From the NCBI GenBank assembly GCA_011046015.1, contig DSBO01000001.1, positions 1 to 6,183 on the forward strand: 6,183 bases of DNA, written 5' to 3'. Origin of the DNA: Thioalkalivibrio sp. (lineage in GTDB: Bacteria; Pseudomonadota; Gammaproteobacteria; SpSt-1174). The notes under the pieces are model-generated. The model saw only the letters and a list, made by a program, of their open reading frames with translations. It was not told the DNA's origin and searched no databases. Positions 1 to 5,807 of the stretch are shown here, one piece after another. How positions within the stretch are numbered: the stretch's first letter is position 1; each line of letters opens with the position of its first letter. Position numbers and translations under genes: made by a program.

Positions 1-495
1 CATGGCCTCTGCCGGCGGCAGCGGCTCGCCCAGCAGCCGGGCGTACAGGGCCTTCAGTTCCGGGCAGTCGGGTTTGGGTGCGCCCAGGCCGGTGCCGCGC
101 TGGTCGAAGACGACGAAGTCATGGGGCCAGTCGATGCCGTCGAGCCACTGGTACCAGCCCGCAATGTCCTCCGGTCCCAGCCACGCGCCGCCCCCGGGGC
201 CGCCGGCCAGGTACAGCACGGGCGAGGGCTTTCGGTCGAGGCCCCGGTAACGGAATACTACGACGGGCAGCCGCATGGCGGTGTTGGCGTGGTCGGGGGA
301 GGGCTCGAACCAGGCGCAGTGGGTGACGCGACCCAGTGGCACGTCGAACCAGCAGTCGGTCCATTGCAGCCGGGCCCCGTTGTCCAGCTGCACGCTGCCA
401 CCGGGCGCGACCAGGCCGCGGTGGCCCCACTGATAACCGATATACAGCAGGCCGGCGAGCAGCAGCAGGATGATCGGGATTCGCAGTCGACGCAC
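1..495 (-). CDS. Membrane-anchored alpha/beta hydrolase, S33/TAP-like (C-terminal part outside window)
   Basis: Only the first 165 residues are present; the frame is open at base 1. A GTG start at 495-493 is chosen because a basic stretch and a hydrophobic segment (about residues 6-22, I-P-I-I-L-L-L-L-A-G) follow at once, and a GAGGA-like ribosome site lies 11 bases upstream (507-511). The segment looks like an uncleaved signal anchor, placing the enzyme in the periplasm. Residues 98-103 (GGPGGG) match the oxyanion-hole glycines, and residues 131-136 (DQRGTG) match the motif shared by proline iminopeptidases and tripeptidyl aminopeptidases. Cys48, Cys60 and Cys144 are seen; family members often have Cys at positions like 48 and 144, so a disulfide is possible. 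The Ser-Asp-His triad would lie in the missing part. It is probably the last visible gene of the operon, 43 bp after the DUF2058 gene. Family call is firm; substrate is unknown. Confidence 0.85.
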   Translation of the reverse strand, partial: MRRLRIPIILLLLAGLLYIGYQWGHRGLVAPGGSVQLDNGARLQWTDCWFDVPLGRVTHCAWFEPSPDHANTAMRLPVVVFRYRGLDRKPSPVLYLAGGPGGGAWLGPEDIAGWYQWLDGIDWPHDFVVFDQRGTGLGAPKPDCPELKALYARLLGEPLPPAEAM

Positions 496-538
496 GGGGC
501 AGGTGGTCCTCGGGGCGTGATGGTGGCGCCTGGGGCGG

Positions 539-1135
539 CTACCAGACCAGGTCGTCCGGCACGTCGTCGGCCGCCGCGCCGTCGGTCTCCGGGGTATGCC
601 GGATCACCAGTTTGCCCGGATCCAGGGCCTGGATCTCGTCGGCCACCGCCGCCGGGATCAGGCAGCGGCGGCCGTCGAGAAAGGTGATGGCGAGCAGGCC
701 GTCCGCCAGGGCCTGCAGCTGCTCGGGGGTAACCAGCACCTGCTTGACCTTGTCGCCGACGGTGAAATGATAGGACTGCTCGGCGGACGCATCATTCTGC
801 GCGTGTTCGCGGATCAGTTCGGCGATGCGCGCGCGGTTGGCCCGGCGCAGCCGCTCTGCCTCGCGGCGGGCCTGCTCGGCGGCCTCGCGGGCGCGGCGTT
901 CTTCCTCGGCGCGCAGGCGATAGGCGCGGGCAAGATCGATCTCCTCGGGCGTGACCCCGGCGGCCGGAGTCTGGTGGGAACGGTTCCCCTCCCGCGGCGC
1001 CTTGCCCTTCGTCTTGGCCCTGCCCTTGCCAGGCTTGCCGCGCCGGCTGGCCGGCTTCGCCGGGCGTGCGGCCTCGCGCACCTGCTCCTCCGTGACGAGG
1101 CCTGCCTTCAGTAACTGTTCCTTGAGATCACCCAT
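539..1135 (-). CDS. yaiL: DUF2058 (YaiL-like) protein
   Basis: The 198-residue product matches what I recall of Escherichia coli YaiL (about 179 residues) at both ends: an N-terminal DLKEQLLKAGLV segment, a middle helix rich in Arg, Glu and Ala (about residues 65-110), an IPAAVADEI segment near 160-168, and a C-terminal VPDDLVW. Between the first helix and the coiled coil lies a Lys/Arg/Gly/Pro-rich linker (about residues 24-53) that looks disordered and could bind nucleic acid. The family has been annotated as a polynucleotide-associated or nucleoprotein factor, but its function is not established. ATG at 1135 is preferred because the conserved start reads M-G-D-L-K-E-Q; an in-frame GTG at 1144 would add three residues, and neither start has a strong ribosome site. 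It sits between the hydrolase-thioredoxin fusion (57 bp upstream) and the membrane hydrolase. The symbol rests on similarity only. Confidence 0.88.
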   Translation of the reverse strand: MGDLKEQLLKAGLVTEEQVREAARPAKPASRRGKPGKGRAKTKGKAPREGNRSHQTPAAGVTPEEIDLARAYRLRAEEERRAREAAEQARREAERLRRANRARIAELIREHAQNDASAEQSYHFTVGDKVKQVLVTPEQLQALADGLLAITFLDGRRCLIPAAVADEIQALDPGKLVIRHTPETDGAAADDVPDDLVW

Positions 1136-1192
1136 GACACCCACCGTCCGACTCGGGAAGGGGGGACAGCTTCCCCGGCTGGCTCGCGGGTG

Positions 1193-2473
1193 TCAAGGCG
1201 CGCCGGCCTCGCCGAGCAGGCGCTCGATGGGGGCACGGCTTTCGGGCTGACTCCAGTCCAGCGCGCCGAAGTGACCATAGCGCAGCCGCCCCTCGCGGTC
1301 GATCAGGTAGTTGGTCGGATAGGCATAGATCTTCCAGCTCGGTACGGTCGTGCCGTCGGCGTCGTGCAGGACGGGGAAATCGACCGAGATCTTCGCCAGG
1401 AACGCCTCCACGGTCTCGCGCGTCTCGCCCACGTCCACGGAGAGGACGCGCAGGCCGCGGCCCTCGAAGTCTGCCTGCAGGCGGTTGAGCGAAGGCAGCT
1501 CCTCCACACAGGGCGGGCACCAGCTTGCCCAGAAGCTGAGCAGCACCACCTCGCCGCGGTAGTCGGTGAGGTCATGCCGGATGCCGTCGAGGTCGGTGAG
1601 GGCGAGCGGCGGCGCGGGGGTCGGCTCTACCGCGCGCAGTCCCAGGCTCGGGACGCTGCGGGGGGGTATCGGCGTGACCTCCGGCAGCGGCACCGCGACG
1701 GCCGGGGCCGGGCGGCGTGCGAGCAGGCGCGCGGCGCGTTCGAGCACCGCGGGCAGGCGCATGCGATAGGCGAGCTCTTCGGGGGTCAGGTCGTTCTCGG
1801 ATCGTTGATGAAAGCCGTCGGTGAGCCCCGGCAGCGGGTGGGCATAGACCTCGGCACCGCCCTCGGCCAGCACGCGGCTCATCTCCTCGAGGCGCCAGAA
1901 CTTGGCGGAGAGGCCGGGCTGGATCAGATAGACCGGGACGTTCACCGCATAGGCGATGGGCAGATAGGAGGCGTCGGCCCCGGCCTCGGGGCGCGCGGCA
2001 TAGAAATAGGGATGGAAGAAGATCAGCCCCTGGACCGGCGCGGTGTCGAGGTCCTCGCCCTGCCGCTCGCGGGTCGCCTGCAGGGCGAGCCGGGCGCTGC
2101 GGCCGGTGGCGACGACGATCACCGGGCGCTCGTCCGCCCCGGCGGCCGCCAGCAGCTCGGCGACGTCCGCCACGGGCATGTTCTCCAGGCTGCTGCGCCC
2201 GGGCGGGATGAAATAGCCCGCATGCAGGTCCGCCATCCAGGTCTCGAGCCCCGCCGCCGCGAGCTCTTCGAAGATCTGCTCCGGCGGCCGGCCCCCGTGT
2301 TCGGAGGGCAGCCACACCAGGCGCGGGCCCTGCTCGGTCGCGTGGATGCGTACCGGGATCTCGGCGCCGCTGGGCACCTCCAGCCACTCCTCGGTCGCGG
2401 CCCGGGCCGATGGCGACAGGCCGATGAGCAGTGCCAGGAGCAGGGCGTAAACGGGGGGGCGAAGGGGGATCAT
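1193..2473 (-). CDS. Exported fusion: alpha/beta-hydrolase-like domain + TlpA/ResA thioredoxin domain
   Basis: A 426-residue protein. ATG at 2473 is chosen because a signal peptide starts there (hydrophobic core about residues 8-20, likely cut after A-R-A at 23-25). The frame stays open upstream to 2575, but that stretch covers the likely promoter. No good ribosome site is visible. Residues about 285-426 form a TlpA/ResA-type thioredoxin fold: FWASWCPPC at 314-322 with redox cysteines Cys319 and Cys322, and the cis-proline at Pro386 (A-Y-P-T). These are the only cysteines in the protein. Such domains reduce or exchange disulfides in the periplasm. Residues about 27-250 resemble an alpha/beta hydrolase: G-R-S-A-R at 124-128 sits at the nucleophile elbow and D-G-F-H at 219-222 at the usual catalytic His, but the elbow lacks its second Gly and no clear acid follows strand 6 (Q-P-G-L, 185-188). 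A Pro-rich linker (about 255-290) joins the halves. The thioredoxin call is firm; the hydrolase call is moderate. Confidence 0.88.
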   Translation of the reverse strand: MIPLRPPVYALLLALLIGLSPSARAATEEWLEVPSGAEIPVRIHATEQGPRLVWLPSEHGGRPPEQIFEELAAAGLETWMADLHAGYFIPPGRSSLENMPVADVAELLAAAGADERPVIVVATGRSARLALQATRERQGEDLDTAPVQGLIFFHPYFYAARPEAGADASYLPIAYAVNVPVYLIQPGLSAKFWRLEEMSRVLAEGGAEVYAHPLPGLTDGFHQRSENDLTPEELAYRMRLPAVLERAARLLARRPAPAVAVPLPEVTPIPPRSVPSLGLRAVEPTPAPPLALTDLDGIRHDLTDYRGEVVLLSFWASWCPPCVEELPSLNRLQADFEGRGLRVLSVDVGETRETVEAFLAKISVDFPVLHDADGTTVPSWKIYAYPTNYLIDREGRLRYGHFGALDWSQPESRAPIERLLGEAGAP

Positions 2474-2511
2474 GGTGTGGCGAGGCCGGTCAAAGCGTGA
2501 TGGTGACCGAC

Positions 2512-2540
2512 ATTCTAGCCACAGGGTCTTCGCGGCGGAA
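2512..2540 (-). promoter_or_regulatory. Candidate sigma-70 promoter of the fusion-gene operon
   Basis: Read on the minus strand, a TAGAAT box (2517-2512; five of six consensus bases) lies 17 bases after a weak TTCCGC box (2540-2535; three of six). Transcription would start near 2505, giving a leader of about 30 bases before the ATG at 2473. The weak -35 box next to a palindrome would suit an activator-dependent promoter. Called by eye. Confidence 0.4.
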
Positions 2541-2541
2541 T

Positions 2542-2553
2542 GTGCATATGCAC
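2542..2553. promoter_or_regulatory. Perfect 12-bp palindrome, possible operator
   Basis: GTGCATATGCAC is identical on both strands. It abuts the candidate -35 box of the fusion-gene promoter and is centred about 42 bases before the predicted start, a usual place for a class II activator site. The regulator is unknown; the half-site spacing does not match a CRP or FNR site. Confidence 0.45.
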
Positions 2554-2630
2554 GGTCTGAAAGGCTGAAAGCCACGTAAAATCAGCCTGTTGGGGTTTCT
2601 ATCTAAGTATATGCTTTAACTGAAATTTTT

Positions 2631-2660
2631 TTCGCACAACTGGAATATTTGGCCTATTCT
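2631..2660 (+). promoter_or_regulatory. Candidate promoter of the DUF3330-like gene
   Basis: TTCGCA (2631-2636, four of six to the -35 consensus) is followed after 18 bases by TATTCT (2655-2660, four of six to the -10 consensus), just downstream of a T-run. This would give a leader of about 170 bases containing all the hairpins listed below. It is a weak match, supported mainly by its AT-rich setting and position. Confidence 0.3.
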
Positions 2661-2671
2661 CAAGAGTCTGT

Positions 2672-2698
2672 CTCGCGGCCTGGCCCGCGAGGTCAGGC
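2672..2698 (+). repeat. Two mutually exclusive hairpins in the leader
   Basis: CTCGCGG (2672-2678) pairs perfectly with CCGCGAG (2685-2691) around a 6-base loop. Alternatively GCCTGGCC (2678-2685) pairs with GGTCAGGC (2691-2698) around a 5-base loop, with one G-U pair. They share 2678 and 2685-2691, so only one can form at a time. No T-run follows, so this is not an ordinary intrinsic terminator. Confidence 0.45.
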
Positions 2699-2703
2699 GA
2701 GCC

Positions 2704-2729
2704 CGGACGTCATGCGATCCCGACGTCCG
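2704..2729. repeat. Inverted repeat, 8-bp perfect stem with 10-base loop
   Basis: CGGACGTC (2704-2711) and GACGTCCG (2722-2729) are exact reverse complements separated by 10 bases. Each arm contains the palindrome GACGTC. It could be a leader hairpin in RNA or a dyad operator in DNA; position alone does not decide. Confidence 0.5.
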
Positions 2730-2775
2730 CCGAAGGGAATCGGGCCCGGCAAGGGAAGTGGGCCTGTAGTGCACG

Positions 2776-2810
2776 GGAAGGCGTTCTTCCGGTAGCAGCA
2801 TCCGCTGCCG
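2776..2810 (+). repeat. Pair of adjacent hairpins before the ribosome site
   Basis: GGAAG (2776-2780) pairs with CTTCC (2786-2790) around five bases, and CGGTAGC (2790-2796) pairs with GCTGCCG (2804-2810) around seven bases with one G-U pair. The second ends 11 bases before the AGGAGG site, so it could influence ribosome access. The two stems share base 2790, so they cannot both form in full. Confidence 0.4.
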
Positions 2811-2821
2811 TGACCGGATAG

Positions 2822-2827
2822 AGGAGG
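2822..2827 (+). promoter_or_regulatory. Strong Shine-Dalgarno of the DUF3330-like gene
   Basis: AGGAGG lies 8 bases before a GTG (2836) and 11 before an ATG (2839); an overlapping GGAAG (2826-2830) lies 8 bases before the ATG. It is the strongest ribosome site in the window, and it supports this short frame being translated. Confidence 0.75.
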
Positions 2828-2838
2828 AAGCGATCGTG

Positions 2839-3030
2839 ATGAAGCCGATGCGGGTCGAGGAAGTCCTGCCGGATCTTGATGGTCCGGTGTTTCACTGCCA
2901 GGTGTGCTGCAAGCAGATCCCCCGCTCCCTGGCGCGGCAGGTGCATTTCGATGATGGTTACCAGGCGCGCTGGTTTTTCTGTGGGCCGCAGTGCCTGGCC
3001 ATCTGGGAACAGGGCTTGCTGGAAGACTGA
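2839..3030 (+). CDS. Small four-cysteine, probably zinc-binding DUF3330-like protein
   Basis: A 63-residue protein; a GTG at 2836 would add one residue. From memory it resembles DUF3330, with C-x-x-C followed by K-Q-I-P-R-S (Cys20, Cys23, then an extra Cys24) and F-F-C-G-P-Q-C-x3-W (Cys48, Cys52) near the C terminus. The CX2C and CX3C pairs suggest a single bound metal, probably zinc. No signal peptide or membrane segment is seen, so it is likely cytoplasmic. The function of the family is unknown to me; I recall members near mercury-resistance transposons and elsewhere, but no mer or transposon gene is seen here. It is the only plus-strand gene, divergent from the fusion gene and convergent with the lipoprotein gene (75 bp between stops). 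A strong ribosome site and a structured leader precede it. Confidence 0.8.
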   Translation: MKPMRVEEVLPDLDGPVFHCQVCCKQIPRSLARQVHFDDGYQARWFFCGPQCLAIWEQGLLED

Positions 3031-3105
3031 CGGTACACCGTTCGAGCTCGCCGCGACCGGCCGTCCCGAGATGGTTGTCCGCGTTTCCGCGGGCTCCCTT
3101 CCCGG

Positions 3106-4191
3106 TCAGGGCAGCGTGACGCTCGGCTGACGCTGCTCGATCTCGCGCACGTTCTCCAGCACCCGCGTCGCCCGCTCGATGTGTTCGTTCAGTTGCCGGT
3201 TGTCCGGCGAGTAGCGTTGCAGCGGCTGCCAGATTTCCAGCGCCTCTTCGATGTTGCCCAGAGTGTAGGCCCTGCGTCCCCGTTCAATTTCCGAGCTGAC
3301 GTAGCGGTCGATGGCGGCCTCGAGTTCGCCCCGGGCGGCGTTGACGTCCCGGTGGCCCGGTTGCAGGCGCGCCGCCTCGTCCAGTGCCGCGCGAGCGCGC
3401 AGCAGGTCCTGGCCGGCCATGGCGGTGCGGTAGTTCTCCATCAGGGCGGTGATGCGCGCGCTGCGCTGACGTTCGATGCGGCGTGCACGCTCTTCGCGCG
3501 CCTGTGCGTCGAGGCTGACCTGGAAACGCCTGGCCTGTTCCAGGGCCTGCTCCCGCTCGTCATTCGGTGCCAGGGTGTGGGCCAGTGAGAGGCACTGCTC
3601 GGCGAGTTCCGGACGTTTCTGCGCCATGGCATCCATGCCGCGGGTGTAGAGGCGCGCCGCCGTGTCCTCGATGGCCTGCTGGTGTCGCTGGTTGTCGCGC
3701 CGGGCGCGGTAGCTCTTGGGGATGGTTTGTTCGATGCGGGCGTAGAGTGGGGCATCGGCGAGCAGGTATTCCGCACGGTTGATCAGTAGCTGCGTGTCCA
3801 GGTCGGCAAGGTGGGCTTCGCGCGCCGCGAGAAAGGCCTCGCGTGACTCGGCGAGGCGGCGGCTCTGGCGGTAGCGTCTGAGGCCTTCGTCATAGGCATC
3901 GAGTGCCGGCTGCCATTCCCCCTTGCCCATGAGCGCCTGCGCATTTTCGATCACTCGCTCGGCGTAGGCGTCGGCGGCGCGACTGACGGGCAGCAGCCGG
4001 GCGCGTGCGCGTTCGTAATCCGGGTGCGAGGGACGCACCGCCTCGATGGTGTCGAGTGCGCGCCCGTACTCGCCCTGCTGGGCGTAGTCGTCGATGTTCA
4101 CGAGGGGGTCGCTCTGCAGCGCCACCATCTGGGCGCAGCCCGGTAGCACGAGCAGCGCGAGCAGGACGAACAGGAGGCGGTAATGCCGCAT
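3106..4191 (-). CDS. Outer-membrane lipoprotein with TPR-like helical repeats
   Basis: A 361-residue protein with a short lipoprotein signal peptide: hydrophobic residues 6-16, then L-P-G-C at 16-19, so Cys19 would be lipidated. The next residue is Ala, not Asp, which by the Lol rule favours the outer membrane. The mature part is nearly all helical, with tetratricopeptide-like units such as about 37-68, 88-108, 193-222, 252-280 and 303-332 (the last containing a G-N-I-E-E-A-L-E-I-W stretch). A highly charged helix (about 224-248, many Arg and Glu) looks like coiled coil. Such proteins usually act as scaffolds; no catalytic motif is seen. ATG at 4191 shares its A with the stop of the adenylate cyclase gene (TGATG), with GGAG at 4197-4200 as ribosome site, so translation is probably coupled. 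An in-frame GTG at 4194 would add one residue. The partner is unknown; the cyclase is the obvious candidate. Confidence 0.85.
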   Translation of the reverse strand: MRHYRLLFVLLALLVLPGCAQMVALQSDPLVNIDDYAQQGEYGRALDTIEAVRPSHPDYERARARLLPVSRAADAYAERVIENAQALMGKGEWQPALDAYDEGLRRYRQSRRLAESREAFLAAREAHLADLDTQLLINRAEYLLADAPLYARIEQTIPKSYRARRDNQRHQQAIEDTAARLYTRGMDAMAQKRPELAEQCLSLAHTLAPNDEREQALEQARRFQVSLDAQAREERARRIERQRSARITALMENYRTAMAGQDLLRARAALDEAARLQPGHRDVNAARGELEAAIDRYVSSEIERGRRAYTLGNIEEALEIWQPLQRYSPDNRQLNEHIERATRVLENVREIEQRQPSVTLP

Positions 4192-5729
4192 CACGACTCC
4201 AGCCGCTCGGCCACCAGCTCGTCGAGCTGTTCGTCCATCTCGCGGCGATACGTGGTGGCGACGTCGCGAACCCGGTAGATGGTGACGGGCTTGGTCTTGC
4301 CCCGGATCTTGATCTGCTTGAACTTGCGCGCGATCACCCGGCGCTGAACATCCGGGTCGTTGTAGTGTTCGTCGCGGATCACGATCTCGCCGGGCTCGGC
4401 CACGGAGGACAGGCGCGAGGCGAGGTTCACGGCATCGCCCACGACGGTGTACTGCATGCGGTCGTGCGAGCCCATGTTGCCCGCCAGCATGTCCCCGGTG
4501 TTGATGCCGATGCGGAACTTTACAGCCGGCTTGCCCTCGGTCATGCGGACCAGGTTCAGGCGCTCGGTGAGGCGCTGGATCATCACCGCGCAGGCGATGG
4601 CGTTGAAACGATGGTTCGGATCCTCGTCCGGTACGCCGAACACCACCATGGCGCAGTCGCCCATGAACTTGTCGATGGTGCCGCGATAGAGCTGGCTGAC
4701 CCGCGTGATGTAGCCGAAGTATTCGTTGAGGAAGTTCGCCACCTCCTCCGGCGTCATGTCCTCAGACAGTCGGGTGAAGCCGACGATGTCCGCGAACAGT
4801 ACCGTGGCCTGTACGTGCTTGCCGCCCAGCTGTACCTGATTGATGTTGGAGATGATCTCGGAGGCGATATTGTCCGACATGTAGCGCGACAGCGCGTTCT
4901 CCACCTGCGACTTCTCCAGCAGGCTCTGGGCCATGTTGTTGAAGGCCGACATCAGGGTGCCGAGTTCGTCGTTGCGCCGGTCATTGATCCGATAGGCCAG
5001 GTTGCCCTCGCCGATCTCCTGACTGGCGTGCATCAGCTCGTAGATGGGTTGCGAGATCTTGCGGCTCATGATGATCGCCCCGCCGATGGTCAGCAGGATC
5101 AGCGCGACCGTGGCCGCGATGATCATCTGCTTGGCCTTGCGCTCGGATTCCACCATCTGGGTGCGGCTGAAGGTGACCAGCGCGTGTCCCACCGTCAGGC
5201 CGCGGAACCGGATGGGCGTGATGAAGGAGATCAGCGCCTCGCTGCCGCCCTCCTCGAGTTCGTGCCGCCAGTCCAGGGCGTAGAAGTCGCGCTCGATGCG
5301 GCGGGCCTCGTTATAGACGTCCAGCACTCCGAACCGCGGCACCACGCCAAGTTGGTTGAGCACGCTGCCATTCTCGGCATAGACCACGGCGCCCAGCAAC
5401 TTGCCGCCGTGGGCGAGGTTGTTGACCATCACCTGCAGCGCCAGTTCGTCCTCGGCGAGCACAGGCTCCTTGGCCGTCTCGGCGAGTTGAGCGACGACGG
5501 TGCGGCCGAAGGCGTTGGCCTCCGAGCGCATGACCTCGGTCTGATTGGTGACCACCACGAAGCCGAGCACGCCCATGCCGGCCGTGATCAGGAGCGTGAT
5601 CACGAAGGCGAGCTTGTAGGCAATGGGAATGCGACGTGGGGCGTGATCGGACAGCCAGCCGCGCACGCCGACCGCCGCGGCAGTGTCGCGGCGGTCGGGC
5701 TCAGTCGTCTTGTTGTCCAGGTATGGCAT
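4191..5729 (-). CDS. Membrane class III adenylate cyclase with extracytoplasmic sensor and HAMP
   Basis: A 512-residue inner-membrane protein that should make cAMP from ATP. Order: a cytoplasmic N-terminal tail, a first membrane helix (about 36-60), an extracytoplasmic region (61-200), a second helix (about 201-221), a HAMP domain (222-275), a linker helix, and a class III cyclase domain (about 304-489). Metal-binding Asp314 lies in F-A-D-I-V-G-F-T and Asp358 in D-K-F-M-G-D. Lys354 and Thr428 (Q-Y-T-V-V-G-D) are the pair typical of bacterial adenylate rather than guanylate cyclases. Asn435 and Arg439 (V-N-L-A-S-R) are the transition-state residues. All key residues are present, so it should be active as a dimer. 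The sensor region resembles the small alpha/beta sensors of CHASE8 or sCACHE type, but I cannot assign it. ATG 5729 is used; GTG 5732 would add one residue. Its stop overlaps the start of the lipoprotein gene. Confidence 0.93.
   Translation of the reverse strand: MPYLDNKTTEPDRRDTAAAVGVRGWLSDHAPRRIPIAYKLAFVITLLITAGMGVLGFVVVTNQTEVMRSEANAFGRTVVAQLAETAKEPVLAEDELALQVMVNNLAHGGKLLGAVVYAENGSVLNQLGVVPRFGVLDVYNEARRIERDFYALDWRHELEEGGSEALISFITPIRFRGLTVGHALVTFSRTQMVESERKAKQMIIAATVALILLTIGGAIIMSRKISQPIYELMHASQEIGEGNLAYRINDRRNDELGTLMSAFNNMAQSLLEKSQVENALSRYMSDNIASEIISNINQVQLGGKHVQATVLFADIVGFTRLSEDMTPEEVANFLNEYFGYITRVSQLYRGTIDKFMGDCAMVVFGVPDEDPNHRFNAIACAVMIQRLTERLNLVRMTEGKPAVKFRIGINTGDMLAGNMGSHDRMQYTVVGDAVNLASRLSSVAEPGEIVIRDEHYNDPDVQRRVIARKFKQIKIRGKTKPVTIYRVRDVATTYRREMDEQLDELVAERLES
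4197..4200 (-). promoter_or_regulatory. Ribosome site of the lipoprotein gene, inside the cyclase gene
   Basis: GGAG on the minus strand lies five bases before the ATG at 4191 and inside the last codons of the cyclase gene. It supports ATG 4191 as the start and points to reinitiation by ribosomes ending at the TGATG overlap. Confidence 0.55.
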
Positions 5730-5774
5730 CACGTCTGCTGCTGGTCCGATGGGGAAAAGTCCTTTAAAGCCAGT

Positions 5775-5804
5775 AGATTATCGGCGCTTTTTAAATAAAA
5801 GGCC
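5775..5804 (-). promoter_or_regulatory. AT-rich gap: candidate cyclase promoter and weak hairpin
   Basis: The gap between the LysR stop and the cyclase start is short and AT-rich. On the minus strand, GATAAT (5782-5777) or the overlapping TAATCT (5780-5775) could be a -10 box, with no good -35 box. Just upstream an imperfect inverted repeat (5804-5783) has GGC and CTTTT pairing with AAAAG and GCC around an ATTTA loop and one bulged C. It could be a weak terminator for the regulator gene, though no U-run follows directly. The cyclase pair may have its own promoter here or be read through from the regulator gene. Confidence 0.3.
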
Positions 5805-5807
5805 ACA

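Larger units (their letters stand above)
2474..2838. other. Divergent intergenic region with promoters and hairpins
   Basis: This 365-base gap separates the minus-strand fusion gene from the plus-strand DUF3330-like gene. I see no convincing reading frame in it. Bases 2580-2665 are markedly AT-rich compared with the GC-rich surroundings and include a run of seven T (about 2626-2632). The fusion-gene side holds a candidate promoter, a 12-bp palindrome and a tandem CTGAAAG pair (2557-2563 and 2565-2571). The small-gene side is GC-rich again and holds several inverted repeats. It probably serves both divergent genes. Confidence 0.75.

Noticed and set aside
121..687. A 188-codon plus-strand open frame over the first two genes
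   Set aside because: It crosses from one real minus-strand gene to another, and its Arg/Pro/Gly-rich C-terminal part looks like non-coding translation.
1155..1175. GGGAAG/CTTCCC hairpin between the fusion gene and the DUF2058 gene as a terminator
   Set aside because: The stem is only six pairs with a nine-base loop and no U-run follows on the minus strand, so read-through is expected.
1190..2500. A 436-codon plus-strand open frame opposite the fusion gene
   Set aside because: It mirrors the thioredoxin fusion gene, has no recognisable motif and lacks a good ribosome site; it is an antisense shadow of GC-rich coding DNA.
2542..2553. A possible CRP (cAMP receptor) site, tempting because of the nearby adenylate cyclase
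   Set aside because: CRP sites need TGTGA and TCACA separated by six bases; here the half-sites are TGTGC and GCACG with no matching spacing.
3079..3092. CCGCG/CGCGG hairpin between the convergent genes as a shared terminator
   Set aside because: Five pairs with a four-base loop and no T-run on either strand; too weak to call, although a terminator is expected in this gap.
4005..5798. A 597-codon plus-strand open frame opposite the cyclase gene
   Set aside because: It lies opposite two well-supported genes, is rich in His, Asp, Gly and Val as antisense frames of GC-rich genes tend to be, and shows no recognisable domain. The minus-strand frames carry clear catalytic and lipoprotein motifs.
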